Source: Pseudomonas sp. 8AS
Lineage (GTDB): Bacteria > Pseudomonadota > Gammaproteobacteria > Pseudomonadales > Pseudomonadaceae
Assembly: GCF_902506505.1 (NCBI RefSeq)
Contig: NZ_LR733406.1
Span: 1,636,525 to 1,700,524 of the forward strand
Length of the DNA stretch: 64,000 nt
Reading direction: 5' to 3'
Numbering within the stretch: position 1 is the stretch's first letter; each line of letters opens with the position of its first letter. Under the pieces are notes generated by a model that searched no databases, was not told where the DNA came from, and saw only the letters and a program-made list of their open reading frames with translations. Shown here piece by piece: positions 36,084 to 44,893 of this stretch. A program made the position numbers and the translations under genes.

Positions 36084-36107
36084 TATACCAGTGATGCTGT
36101 TTGTACA
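36084..36107. promoter_or_regulatory. PplR/LitR-type direct repeat upstream of folM
   Basis: TATACC-N12-TGTACA matches the reported PplR1 consensus T(G/A)TACA-N12-TGTACA with one mismatch. It lies 70-93 bases upstream of the folM start. Confidence 0.6.
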
Positions 36108-36213
36108 ACCATGCGCTGTTTGTGGGAATAGGGTGGTTCGTCTTATTGATTCATAACTGGCTGTTTTGTATGGATATTTGTCTTCTGTTGAGAAGGCTTT
36201 TCCGGTTTTATCG

Positions 36214-36238
36214 TGTACAGCTATCGGGTTTATGTACA
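36214..36238. promoter_or_regulatory. TGTACA direct repeat upstream of the MerR-type regulator
   Basis: TGTACA (36214-36219) and TGTACA (36233-36238) with 13 bases between, one more than the published PplR spacing. It lies 165-189 bases before the regulator ATG. Confidence 0.5.
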
Positions 36239-36402
36239 GGTTTTGTAGAGTGCAACGCCTGGCGGCGGCACGGCGGCGTGGCTAGCCGGTGGGTGCTATG
36301 TCGGGCTGTTCGGCGGGTGGTGCGTGCTCCGGCTGGCACGGGATTTCAAGGCGAGGCGCTGCCTGGGGTACACTCAGGCATCATTTTTCGGCGATCCACT
36401 CC

Positions 36403-37347
36403 ATGACCGAATGCGCCAGCACGCCTCCAGCCTCCGATTCCTTGAAACAGGAAGAGTTGTTCCCCATCCGCGAAGTGTCGCGGGTCACCGGGGTGCATCC
36501 GGTCACCCTGCGTGCCTGGGAGCGGCGCTACGGGCTGATCCAGCCGACCCGCACCGACAGCGGGCACCGTCTCTACTCGGCGGCGGACATCGAGTCGGTA
36601 CGCAGCATCCTGGCCTGGATCGAGCGTGGCGTGTCGGTGAGCAAGGTCGGCAAGATCCTCGCTCGCAGCAGCGCCATCAAGATGCCGGCGCCGGTGTATG
36701 TGGAAGTCACCTCCAGCGAGTGGAGCGAGTGGCAGGGGCGCATCCGCACGGCCGTGGCCGCCTTCGACGGCGCCCAGCTGGAGCGCCTGTACGGCCAGGT
36801 GTTTTCCACCTACCCGCTGCTGGTGGTGTTCCAGGACATCTTCGTGCCGGTCTGGCAGGAATTGCTCCTGCACCGCGATGAAGTGGGGCGCAGCAGCGAG
36901 TGGCTGTTCCTCGATGCCTTCCTGCGGGCCCGTGCCCTGCAGCGCCTGCAGCTTGCGACCACGGGGCGCGGCGATGTGCTGCTGGCCGCGCTGCCCGGGC
37001 ACTGCCGCGAACTGGAGCTGCTGGTGGCCGGCCTGTTGCTCGGCAGTGCCGAGGTCGGCGTGCAGGTGCTGGCGCTGGGTCAGCCGCTGGAGGAGCTGGC
37101 CCTGGTCTGCGAGAAGATCCAGCCGCAGGCGCTGGTGCTGTTCTCCAACCAGCCGCCGGCCGATGCCCTGCCTGCGCAGCTCACCCGCCTGGCGCTGGAA
37201 CTGCACTGTCCGCTGCTGTTTGCCGGCGATGCCGCCGACCTGATCGAGGACGACCTCAGGGGCTCGCCGATTGCCTGCCTGGGCAATGAAGGGCGCCTGA
37301 TGCAGCAACGTCTGCAGCAGTTCCTCGCCGGCCACCTGGATACCTGA
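36403..37347 (+). CDS. MerR-type LitR/PplR-like regulator without B12 ligands
   Basis: A 314-residue regulator. Residues about 18-90 are a MerR helix-turn-helix (PIREVSRVTGVHPVTLRAWERR in part). Residues about 105-185 are a helical bundle, and about 190-314 a B12-binding-like Rossmann domain, the domain order of CarH/LitR. The B12 contact residues are changed: the expected Glu-His pair is E166-W167, and the axial-His position of the usual E/Q-H-E-x-G motif is R202 (CRELE). This fits class II LitR proteins such as P. putida PplR, which act in light response without B12, with a LOV protein as sensor. The adjacent folate genes and TGTACA repeats support this. No LOV gene is in the window. Confidence 0.85.
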   Translation: MTECASTPPASDSLKQEELFPIREVSRVTGVHPVTLRAWERRYGLIQPTRTDSGHRLYSAADIESVRSILAWIERGVSVSKVGKILARSSAIKMPAPVYVEVTSSEWSEWQGRIRTAVAAFDGAQLERLYGQVFSTYPLLVVFQDIFVPVWQELLLHRDEVGRSSEWLFLDAFLRARALQRLQLATTGRGDVLLAALPGHCRELELLVAGLLLGSAEVGVQVLALGQPLEELALVCEKIQPQALVLFSNQPPADALPAQLTRLALELHCPLLFAGDAADLIEDDLRGSPIACLGNEGRLMQQRLQQFLAGHLDT

Positions 37348-37467
37348 GCCGGCACTTCTCTCCCGCCGCAAGGCGGTCTTGCTTGTACAACTTTGCCTCG
37401 CGGCGGGTGCGGCGCGGCCATTGTTCGCCTGTCTCCCGAAAAAGTTTGCAGTGGATTGAGCTTTTGA

Positions 37468-37501
37468 TATACAAAAGCTGTACATTAAATTTACTTGTAC
37501 A
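37468..37501. promoter_or_regulatory. Cluster of TATACA/TGTACA sites upstream of the acyl-CoA dehydrogenase
   Basis: TATACA (37468-37473), TGTACA (37479-37484) and TGTACA (37496-37501). The two TGTACA are 11 bases apart, one fewer than the published PplR spacing. The cluster ends 17 bases before the ATG at 37519, in the promoter-leader region. Confidence 0.5.
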
Positions 37502-37518
37502 GCCTAAGGGTTCAGTCA

Positions 37519-39297
37519 ATGCCTGCTTACCGCGCTCCCTTACGTGACATGCGCTTCGTCTTCGACGAGGTGCTCGACGCTTATGCCACCCTGCAGTCGC
37601 TGCCCACGCAGCGCGAGTTCGGCAACGATCTCGGTGGCGCCATTCTCGAGGAGGCCGCCAAGCTGGCGGAAAATGTCCTCGCGCCGCTCAATGGCCCCGG
37701 CGACAAGCAGGGTTGCCAGTACGACCCGCAGAGCAAAGCGGTGAAAACCCCGGACGGCTTCCCGGCGGCCTACAAGCAGTTCGCCGAAGGCGGCTGGACT
37801 GCGCTGGCCTGTACCCCGGAGTTCGGCGGCCAGGGCCTGCCTCATGTGCTGAACATGATGGTCGAGGAGATGGTCTGCTCGGCCAACCTGTCGCTGGGCA
37901 TGTACCCGGGCCTGACCCACGGCGCGATCAACGCGCTGACCGAACACGGCACCCGTGAGCAGCAGGATCAGTTCCTGCCCAAGCTGATCAGCGGCGAGTG
38001 GACCGGCACCATGTGCCTGACCGAGCCGCAGTGCGGCACCGACCTGGGCCTGATCCGCACCCGTGCGCTGCCCCAGGCTGACGGCAGCTACGCCATCAGT
38101 GGTACCAAGATCTGGATCACCGGTGGCGAGCATGACCTGGCCGACAACATCGTCCATCTGGTGCTGGCCAAGCTGCCGGATGCTCCGGATAGCGTCAAAG
38201 GCATCTCGCTGTTCCTGGTGCCCAAGTTTCTCGCAGACAGCACGCGCAACCCGGCGTTCTGCGGCGGCCTGGAACACAAGATGGGCATCAAGGGCTCGGC
38301 CACCTGCGTGATGAACTTCGAGGGGGCTCGCGGCTGGCTGATCGGCGAGCCGAACAAGGGCCTCAAGTGCATGTTCACCATGATGAACTCGGCGCGCCTG
38401 ATGGTCGGCATGCAGGGTCTCGGCATTGCCGAAAGCGCCTACCAGGTCAGCCTCGGCTTCGCCAGGGAGCGCCTGCAGAGCCGATCGCTGTCCGGACCGA
38501 AAGCGGCCGACAAGCCGGCCGACCCGATCCTCGTGCACCCGGATGTACGGCGCATGCTGCTGCGGCAGAAGGTGATGATCGAAGGCTGCCGCGCCCTGGC
38601 CTATTTCACCGGCATGCACCTGGATGTCGCCCACGATCACGAGGACCCGCAGGTTCGCCAGCAGTCCGACGACCTGGTGCAACTGCTGACGCCGGTGGTC
38701 AAGGCGTTCCTCACCGATGAAGGCTTCAACTGCACCAACGATGGCCTGCAGGTGCTCGGTGGTTCCGGCTTCACCGAAGACTGGGGCATCGAGCAGCTGG
38801 TGCGCGATTGCCGCATCACCCGTATCTACGAAGGCACCAACGGCATTCAGGCCCTCGACCTGGTCGGGCGCAAGCTGGCCCTGGGCGGTGGTCGCGCGGT
38901 GCGCAGCTACTTCACCCAGGTCGAAGACTGGCTCAAGGCCAATGCCGACGCGCCGCATGCTGCGGCTGTGGGCAAGGCGCTCAAGCAGCTGCAGCAGGCG
39001 ACCCTGTGGATTGCCAGCGAAGGCATGAAGGACCCGGAGCAGGCGGGCGCCGCCTCCGTGCCCTACCTGCGCCTGTTCGCCCTGACCACCCTGGCCTGGT
39101 TCTGGTCGCGCATGGCGCTGACCGCCCGGCACAAGCTGGCCGCAGGCAGCAGCGAAAGCGCTTTCTACGGCGCCAAGCTCAAGTCGGCGGATTTCTACAT
39201 GGCGCGCGTGCTGAGCGAAACTGACAGCCTGCTGGCCGAAGTCCTGGCCGGCAAGGCGACCCTGATGGCCTTCGACGACGAGGAGTTCGCCGCCTGA
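37519..39297 (+). CDS. Acyl-CoA dehydrogenase (DmdC-like, long form)
   Basis: A 592-residue FAD enzyme. Family motifs are MCLTEPQCGTDLG, KIWITGGEHDLADNIVH (in part) and ITRIYEGTNGIQALDLVGRK (in part). The C-terminal extra domain (about residues 480-592) places it in the long acyl-CoA dehydrogenase group that includes 3-methylmercaptopropionyl-CoA dehydrogenase; the true acyl substrate cannot be read. ATG 37519 was chosen over an upstream start inside the TGTACA cluster. It is monocistronic, with two terminators downstream. Confidence 0.9.
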   Translation: MPAYRAPLRDMRFVFDEVLDAYATLQSLPTQREFGNDLGGAILEEAAKLAENVLAPLNGPGDKQGCQYDPQSKAVKTPDGFPAAYKQFAEGGWTALACTPEFGGQGLPHVLNMMVEEMVCSANLSLGMYPGLTHGAINALTEHGTREQQDQFLPKLISGEWTGTMCLTEPQCGTDLGLIRTRALPQADGSYAISGTKIWITGGEHDLADNIVHLVLAKLPDAPDSVKGISLFLVPKFLADSTRNPAFCGGLEHKMGIKGSATCVMNFEGARGWLIGEPNKGLKCMFTMMNSARLMVGMQGLGIAESAYQVSLGFARERLQSRSLSGPKAADKPADPILVHPDVRRMLLRQKVMIEGCRALAYFTGMHLDVAHDHEDPQVRQQSDDLVQLLTPVVKAFLTDEGFNCTNDGLQVLGGSGFTEDWGIEQLVRDCRITRIYEGTNGIQALDLVGRKLALGGGRAVRSYFTQVEDWLKANADAPHAAAVGKALKQLQQATLWIASEGMKDPEQAGAASVPYLRLFALTTLAWFWSRMALTARHKLAAGSSESAFYGAKLKSADFYMARVLSETDSLLAEVLAGKATLMAFDDEEFAA

Positions 39298-39306
39298 CAT
39301 CTGCGC

Positions 39307-39352
39307 AACCGGCAGCCACGTTCGCCCAAGTCCCTTCGGCTGCCGGTTTTTT
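39307..39352 (+). terminator. Rho-independent terminator of the acyl-CoA dehydrogenase gene
   Basis: AACCGGCAGCC (39307-39317) pairs with GGCTGCCGGTT (39338-39348), followed by a T-run to 39352. Confidence 0.85.
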
Positions 39353-39390
39353 ATCCCTGAGCATGACCCGTTATCCGGTCTGCTTTTTAT

Positions 39391-39416
39391 GACCCGCTCC
39401 CGGCGGGTCTTTTTTT
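39391..39416 (+). terminator. Second terminator after the acyl-CoA dehydrogenase gene
   Basis: GACCCGC (39391-39397) pairs with GCGGGTC (39403-39409), followed by seven T. Confidence 0.85.
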
Positions 39417-39522
39417 GCTGGGCAAAAAGGCTCAGTCCTCATTGCATGTGGTGCCGCTGCTCAGGCTTTTGTGGGCGGACTCACTCGCGATGTCCTCGCC
39501 GAGAGTGAAACCATCGGAAAAC

Positions 39523-39548
39523 ACAAAGCCGCCAGAAGGCGGCTTTGT
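39523..39548 (-). terminator. Terminator of the Yip1-family gene
   Basis: Perfect stem ACAAAGCCGCC-AGAA-GGCGGCTTTGT, followed on the minus strand by GTTTTCC. It lies 33 bases beyond the Yip1 stop. Confidence 0.75.
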
Positions 39549-39581
39549 CGGCGGCAGGCCGGGGGTTGCCAGGCAAGCGTC

Positions 39582-40181
39582 TCAGCTGGTGTAGACCGGG
39601 CCCACACCGAAGCCCCAGAGGATCACCGACGTGGCGATCATCGCCACCAGCACTACCAGGCCGACGGCCAGGACCGAGCTGGAGAACATGAAGCCTTCGT
39701 CCTCGGGGATGTTCATGAAGGTCGGCAGGCCCGCATACAGCAGGTAAACCGTGTAGCAGATGGCTGCGGTGCCGATGAACATGGCCAGCCACAGGTTCGG
39801 GTAGAGCGCCGCGACGCCGCCGATGAACAGCGGGGTGGCCGTGTAGGCGGCGAACACCACGCACTGGGTCATGCTCGGGTTGGAGTCGTAGGTGCGGGCC
39901 ATCCAGTGGATGAAGGCACCCATCACGGCGATCCCGGCGAGCATGGCCAGGTAGGACATGATGGTCATCTGCAGCGCGCTGGCCGCGGTCAGCTTGACCG
40001 GGTCACCATCGCCGATCGTCCAGCCCACCTCGGTGGTGCCGAAGTAGGCGCAGAGCGCCGGGATGGCCGCGAGAATCAGAACGTGGGTCAGGTACATGTG
40101 GCTGATGCTTTCTTCTTCGCCACGGATTTCTTGCCATTCTTGATCGGGATGGGTGAAGAGCCCCCAGACGTGGTTAATCAT
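39582..40181 (-). CDS. Yip1-domain membrane protein
   Basis: A 199-residue inner-membrane protein with five hydrophobic segments and the Yip1 family opening MINHVWGLFTHPDQEWQEI, followed by ILAAIPALCAYFG and YTATPLFIGGVAALYP. The bacterial function is unknown. GGAGGTGA lies before the ATG. Confidence 0.85.
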   Translation of the reverse strand: MINHVWGLFTHPDQEWQEIRGEEESISHMYLTHVLILAAIPALCAYFGTTEVGWTIGDGDPVKLTAASALQMTIMSYLAMLAGIAVMGAFIHWMARTYDSNPSMTQCVVFAAYTATPLFIGGVAALYPNLWLAMFIGTAAICYTVYLLYAGLPTFMNIPEDEGFMFSSSVLAVGLVVLVAMIATSVILWGFGVGPVYTS

Positions 40182-40347
40182 GCAGTCACCTCCGCTTTTT
40201 TATTGTCGATCGCCCCGTGCGTAGCGCCCGTGGCGCATGGGCAGCGCCGCCGGGTGCAGGCCGAATCACTGCGACCGTATGCCGCAGTATAGGCAGAGGC
40301 TGGAGGCCACGTGAGTCGTGGCTTTAGAGCGAATTGCTCTCTGTGGC

Positions 40348-40941
40348 TCAGCTGTAATAGCGCTGTAGTATTTCCATCGCCAGGTTGATCGACTGCAGAC
40401 GGCTGGTGCTGCCGCCGCGATCCGGGTGGTGCTGGCTCACCAGTTGCCGGTAGCGCAGCTTGATGGTGGCGAGATTGAGCGGTTGGTCGCCGCCCAGCTC
40501 GAACAGTTCGAGCGCTGCGCGCTTCTCGTCGCCGCCCTGCATGCGCGTCCAGAAGCTGGCCAGCAGCTTCTCCACATCGGCTTCGGCGGTGTCGCGCAGA
40601 TGCTGCAGATCGAGGTAGTAGTCGCGCAACGGGTCGCTTTCGGCCAGCTCGCTGCTGCCCGGCTGCCAGGGCAGCAGCTGCATGCACAAGGGGTTGATCT
40701 GCAGGTGGGCGCTGCGGGCCTGCCACAGGCTGTCGCGCAGCCGGTAGAGGGCGTTGAACAGCAAGAAGTGGGTGCGAAACAGCACCAGCTTGTCGGCCAG
40801 GTCGAGATGGGGGATGTGCGTGGAATGGCGTTGCTTGAGCTGCTGGATCAGCTGGAATTCGCTGATTCCGGCCGGTGCGGCGCGCAGCAGCTCGTGCAAC
40901 TGGTCGGCCAGGTCGAGGGCGGGGTTGAGTTCGCTATTCAT
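40348..40941 (-). CDS. DnaJ-related protein with C-terminal J domain
   Basis: A 197-residue protein. The N-terminal about 130 residues form the DNA-J-related helical domain (DLADQLHELL, HIPHLDLADKLVLFRTHFLL in part). The C-terminal part (about 145-195) is a J domain whose HPD tripeptide is seen in SQHHPDRGG. It probably stimulates a DnaK-type chaperone; no specific client is known. Its start faces ttcA on the opposite strand. Confidence 0.88.
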   Translation of the reverse strand: MNSELNPALDLADQLHELLRAAPAGISEFQLIQQLKQRHSTHIPHLDLADKLVLFRTHFLLFNALYRLRDSLWQARSAHLQINPLCMQLLPWQPGSSELAESDPLRDYYLDLQHLRDTAEADVEKLLASFWTRMQGGDEKRAALELFELGGDQPLNLATIKLRYRQLVSQHHPDRGGSTSRLQSINLAMEILQRYYS

Positions 40942-41026
40942 CGCTTGAGCCTAACACGGGCTGCCGCCGCCGGCCTTTGCGGGTAAAATGGCCAGCTTTT
41001 CGCCTTCCCCCGGATTCCTCAGCACC

Positions 41027-41854
41027 ATGTCCACCAGCCTTTCGGTCAACCAGAACAAACTGCAGAAACGCCTGCGCCGCCTGGCCGGCGAAGCCGTCAC
41101 CGACTTCAACATGATCGAGGATGGCGACAAGGTGATGGTCTGCCTGTCCGGCGGCAAGGACAGCTACACCATGCTCGACATCCTGCTGTACCTGCAGAAG
41201 GTGGCGCCGATCCAGTTCGAGATCGTTGCAGTGAACATGGACCAGAAGCAGCCGGGCTTCCCCGAGCACGTGCTGCCGGCCTACCTGGAGTCCATCGGTG
41301 TGCAGTACCACATCATCGAGAAGGACACCTACTCGGTGGTCAAGGACAAGATCCCGGAAGGCAAGACCACCTGCTCGCTGTGCTCGCGCCTGCGCCGCGG
41401 CACCCTGTACACCTATGCCGACGAGATCGGCGCGACCAAGATGGCCCTCGGTCACCACCGCGACGACATTCTGGAGACCTTCTTCCTCAACATGTTCTAC
41501 GGCGGCACGCTGAAGGCCATGCCGCCCAAGCTGCTGTCCGACGACGGGCGCAACGTGGTGATCCGCCCGCTGGCCTACTGCAGCGAGAAGGACATCGAGG
41601 CCTATTCCGAGCTCAAGCAGTTCCCGATCATCCCGTGCAACCTCTGCGGCTCGCAGGAGAACCTGCAGCGCCAGGTGGTCAAGGAGATGCTCAACGAGTG
41701 GGAGCGCAAATCGCCGGGACGCACCGAGATCATGTTCCGCGCCCTGCAGAACGTGGTGCCCTCGCAGCTGGCCGACCGCAATCTGTTCGACTTCCACAGC
41801 CTGAAGATCGACGACAGCGCCACGCCGCGCTTTCTCGATGTGATGAGTCTGTGA
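41027..41854 (+). CDS. ttcA: tRNA 2-thiocytidine(32) synthetase
   Basis: A 275-residue enzyme that thiolates C32 of some tRNAs. The ATP-binding PP-loop is [12 protein letters not shown]. The FeS-binding cysteines are in [12 protein letters not shown] and [12 protein letters not shown]. The start at 41027 was chosen because it begins the family's usual N-terminus [18 protein letters not shown]; an ATG at 40988 adds 13 residues without a clear ribosome site. Confidence 0.95.
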   Translation: MSTSLSVNQNKLQKRLRRLAGEAVTDFNMIEDGDKVMVCLSGGKDSYTMLDILLYLQKVAPIQFEIVAVNMDQKQPGFPEHVLPAYLESIGVQYHIIEKDTYSVVKDKIPEGKTTCSLCSRLRRGTLYTYADEIGATKMALGHHRDDILETFFLNMFYGGTLKAMPPKLLSDDGRNVVIRPLAYCSEKDIEAYSELKQFPIIPCNLCGSQENLQRQVVKEMLNEWERKSPGRTEIMFRALQNVVPSQLADRNLFDFHSLKIDDSATPRFLDVMSL

Positions 41855-41859
41855 TCAGC

Positions 41860-41890
41860 AACCGGCCGCCTAGAGCGGCCGGTTTGCTTT
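41860..41890. terminator. Bidirectional terminator between ttcA and the ferredoxin-like gene
   Basis: Perfect stem AACCGGCCGC-CTAGA-GCGGCCGGTT followed by TGCTTTC; it serves convergent genes. Confidence 0.82.
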
Positions 41891-42604
41891 CTAGCCGCGC
41901 ATGATCAGCTCGGCCACCTCGCGGCCCGCGACGAACTGCTCCTGCACCAGGCGCCGCACATCGGCCTCGTCGCGCACCTGGTACCAGGCGCCGGGCGGGT
42001 AAACGCTGAGCGTCGGCCCCTGGTCGCAGGGGAACTGGCACTGGGTGCGGGTGATATGCACGCCGTCTTCGGTCTCCAGCCGGCCGGCCGCCTTCAGCTC
42101 CTCACGCAACAGTTTCCACAAGGGCAGGGCGCCGCGGCGGGTGCAGCGCGGGCCGTTGCACAGCAGCACGCGGTACTGGTGCGGCGGAATGCACGACCAG
42201 GCGTGGGCGGACGGCAGTTGCGGAACCTCCACGCAGCCCAGATGGCGATCGGGCTGCTGGATCAGTGCGGCCAGCGCGGCCACGTCTCCGGCGTCACCGG
42301 CGCAGACGAAGACCCGCTCGGCCTGCGTGCCGGCCAGGGTCTTGAACCGGTCGCGCAACCAGTCCAGCTGCTGACTGCCGCCCAGCGGGTCGAGGTCGAC
42401 CAGCAGCAGCGGCAGTTCGCCGGCTTCCAGGCAACTGCGCACCCGCGTCCACAGCGGCTCGTAGCCGGCGCCGGTATCGCACAGATGGTCCAGCACGGCG
42501 GCGCCGAAGCGCTCGCTCAGCTTGCGGCGGCTCAGTTCGGCAAAGCTGCCTTGGTTCAGGTCTGGCCCGGCGAGCAGTACGCGGGCGTAGGTGTCGGTCT
42601 TCAT
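41891..42604 (-). CDS. (2Fe-2S) ferredoxin-like protein of the cobalamin operon
   Basis: A 237-residue protein. The C-terminal part is a thioredoxin-like [2Fe-2S] ferredoxin domain with cysteines in LLCNGPRCTRRGA and TRTQCQFPCDQGPTLSVYP (in part). The N-terminal half (RVLLAGPDLNQGSFAELSRR and so on) has no clear motif but resembles a chelatase-like fold in secondary structure only. It lies 10 bases after cobK and is in the same operon. It may supply electrons to a cobalamin reductase step; this role is inferred. Confidence 0.75.
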   Translation of the reverse strand: MKTDTYARVLLAGPDLNQGSFAELSRRKLSERFGAAVLDHLCDTGAGYEPLWTRVRSCLEAGELPLLLVDLDPLGGSQQLDWLRDRFKTLAGTQAERVFVCAGDAGDVAALAALIQQPDRHLGCVEVPQLPSAHAWSCIPPHQYRVLLCNGPRCTRRGALPLWKLLREELKAAGRLETEDGVHITRTQCQFPCDQGPTLSVYPPGAWYQVRDEADVRRLVQEQFVAGREVAELIMRG

Positions 42605-42614
42605 TGCTGGTTAC

Positions 42615-43352
42615 TCAGGCCAGGCCGCTAGGGAGTTCCTGCAGGGCCTGCCACAGGGATTCGGGATCGGCGAAGGCGCGCTCCACCTCGGGCAGTTCGG
42701 GGCGCGCCAGCAGCAGTACCGGCAAGCCGCGTTCACGGGCCACCCGCAGCTTGGCCTCGGTGGCCGCGCCGCCGCTGTTCTTGCTGATCAGCACGTCGAA
42801 GCTCTCGGCGGCGAACAGCGCGCGTTCATCTTGGAGACTGAATGGGCCGCGGCTGGCGATGATCCGTGCGCGTGCATTGCCCGGATGGGCATCGAGCAGG
42901 CGCAGGGTCCAGAACTGCCCGGTGGGGATTGCAGCCAGGTGTTCCAGCGGTTCGCGGCCGAGGGTGAAGAAGGGCTTGCGGAAGGGCTCCAGCTCCTGGA
43001 TCAGCGCGTCCCAGCCGGCCACTTCGCGCCAGTCGTCGCCGGCGCCGGCCTGCCAGCCGGGGCGGCGCAGGGCCCAGCAGGCAATGCCGGCGAGTTGCGC
43101 GGCGCGGGCGGCGTTGGCGCTGATCTGCGCGGCATAGGGGTGGGTGATGTCCAATAGCAGCTCGATGCCCTCGGTGCGGATGAAATCGGTCAGCCCCTCG
43201 GCGCCGCCGAAGCCGCCGACCCGTACCTGGCAGGCCAGGTCCTGCGGCACCTTGCCCAGCCCGGCCAGGCTGTAGACATGCGCCGGGCCGAGGCGGCGGG
43301 CGATGGCCAGGGCGTCGCCGACCCCGCCGAGCAGGAGGATGCGTTTGCTCAC
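42615..43352 (-). CDS. cobK: Precorrin-6A reductase
   Basis: A 245-residue NADPH-dependent enzyme that reduces precorrin-6A to 6B. The N-terminal nucleotide-binding motif is [31 protein letters not shown] and VLISKNSGG are CobK/CbiJ marks. The GTG at 43352 overlaps the cobL stop as GTGA and gives the usual N-terminus; an ATG at 43364 is an alternative. Confidence 0.9.
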   Translation of the reverse strand: MSKRILLLGGVGDALAIARRLGPAHVYSLAGLGKVPQDLACQVRVGGFGGAEGLTDFIRTEGIELLLDITHPYAAQISANAARAAQLAGIACWALRRPGWQAGAGDDWREVAGWDALIQELEPFRKPFFTLGREPLEHLAAIPTGQFWTLRLLDAHPGNARARIIASRGPFSLQDERALFAAESFDVLISKNSGGAATEAKLRVARERGLPVLLLARPELPEVERAFADPESLWQALQELPSGLA

Positions 43353-44551
43353 GGCTTGCGGCATTCCAGCAGGGTGATCGGCAGGGCGCTGCGCCAGGTG
43401 TCGAAGCTGCCCAGCGGCTGGGCCTGGGCCACGCTGATGCGGGTCAGCTCGCCGCCATGCTGCTCGCGCCAGGCCACCAGCATGGCCTCGCTCTGCAGGG
43501 TCACGGCGTTGGCGAGCAGCCGGCCGCCGGGCTTGAGCGCCTGCCAGCACTGCTCCAGCACGCCGGGGGCGGTGACGCCACCGCCGATAAAGATGGCGTC
43601 GGGGCATTCGAGACCCGCCAAGGCTTCCGGTGCATGGCCGGCCACCAGCTGCAGGGTCGGTACGCCGAGGGCGTCGCGGTTGTGCTGGATCAGCTGCTGG
43701 CGGCCGCCGTCGGCCTCGATGGCGATGGTCCGGCAGCTGGGGTGGGCGCGCATCCACTCGATGCCGATCGAGCCGCAGCCGGCACCCACGTCCCACAGCA
43801 GCTCGCCGGGGCGCGGCGCCAGGCGGGCCAGGGTGATGGCGCGCACGTCGCGCTTGGTCAGCTGGCCGTCGTGGCGATAGGCCTCGTCGGGCAGGCCGAT
43901 GGTCAGCGGCAGCGGCTGCACGTCCGCATCGGCCCGGCACTCGACGGCCAGCAGATTGAGCGCCGCTACTTCGTCGATGCTCCAGCTCTCGGCCAGTCCA
44001 TCGATGCGCCGCTCCAGCGGGCCGCCGAGGTGTTCCAGCACCGTCAGCCGGCTCGGGCCGAAGCCGCGCTCGCGCAGCAGGGCGGCGATGGCGGCCGGGC
44101 TACAGCCGTCGTTGCAGAGGATCAGCAGGCGCTGGCCGGCATGGATCTGCGCGTGCAGTGCCGCCAGCGGCCGCGCCACCACCGAGAGCAGGGCCACCTC
44201 CTGCAGCGGCCAGCCCAGGCGCGCGGCGGCCAGTGAGTAGGAGGAGGGCGCCGGCAGCACGCGCATCTCGCCTTCGCCCAGTTGCCGCGCCAGGCTGGCG
44301 CCGACGCCGAACAGCATGGGGTCGCCGCTGGCCAGCACGCACAGCGGCGTGCCGCAGCGCTGCAGTACCGGCGCCAGGCTGAACGGGCTCGGCCAGGCTT
44401 CGCGCGGGGCGCGGATGCACGCTGGCAGCAGCTCCAGCTGGCGCGGTGCGCCGACTATGCATTCGGCTGCCAGCAGCGCCCGGCGCGCGGCCTTGCCCAG
44501 GCCGGCGTAGCCGTCCTCGCCGATGCCCACCACCGTCAGCCAGGCTGTCAT
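43349..44551 (-). CDS. cobL: Precorrin-6B C5,15-methyltransferase (decarboxylating)
   Basis: A 400-residue fusion of the CbiE and CbiT activities. The N-terminal domain ([15 protein letters not shown]) is a tetrapyrrole methylase, and the C-terminal domain (residues about 230-400; [19 protein letters not shown] in part) a class I SAM methyltransferase with decarboxylase activity. It is the first gene of the minus-strand cob operon with cobK and the ferredoxin-like gene. Confidence 0.93.
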   Translation of the reverse strand: MTAWLTVVGIGEDGYAGLGKAARRALLAAECIVGAPRQLELLPACIRAPREAWPSPFSLAPVLQRCGTPLCVLASGDPMLFGVGASLARQLGEGEMRVLPAPSSYSLAAARLGWPLQEVALLSVVARPLAALHAQIHAGQRLLILCNDGCSPAAIAALLRERGFGPSRLTVLEHLGGPLERRIDGLAESWSIDEVAALNLLAVECRADADVQPLPLTIGLPDEAYRHDGQLTKRDVRAITLARLAPRPGELLWDVGAGCGSIGIEWMRAHPSCRTIAIEADGGRQQLIQHNRDALGVPTLQLVAGHAPEALAGLECPDAIFIGGGVTAPGVLEQCWQALKPGGRLLANAVTLQSEAMLVAWREQHGGELTRISVAQAQPLGSFDTWRSALPITLLECRKP

Positions 44552-44624
44552 GCGCGTCTCCTCGATGCCTTGCGGGCGGCGCGCGGGCTTGGCCCGGCGC
44601 CGGAAAAAGCGGGCATAATAGCGC

Positions 44625-44815
44625 CTTCGTCGGTGCCCGGCGTCCTCACGGATGTCACCATGGGCCTAAGAGGGAACACGGACCAACCGTGGCTGCCCCC
44701 GCAACTGTAAGCAGCGAGTCTGTCGCCCGAATGCCACTGGGAAACCGGGAAGGCCGCGACCGATGCCGACCTGCCAGCCAGGAGACCTGCCGACGACGCT
44801 AGTCGCGAGTGCCAA
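44625..44815 (+). ncRNA. Cobalamin riboswitch upstream of cobG
   Basis: The conserved elements are present in order: AAGAGGGAACACGG (near 44668), GCTGCCCCCGCAACTGTAA (44692-44710), CACTGGGAAACCGGGAAGGC (44734-44753) and the B12 box AGCCAGGAGACCTGCC (44776-44791). It lies 80-270 bases before cobG on the plus strand and is expected to shut the cobGHIJ operon when adenosylcobalamin is plentiful. The outer borders are approximate. Confidence 0.93.
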
Positions 44816-44893
44816 CATCGGGCGGGGTGTACCGATGCCAAGGAATCCCTGTAGGCGGATTCTGCTGGTTAGGTCGCCGCGTCGTTGTTGTGG

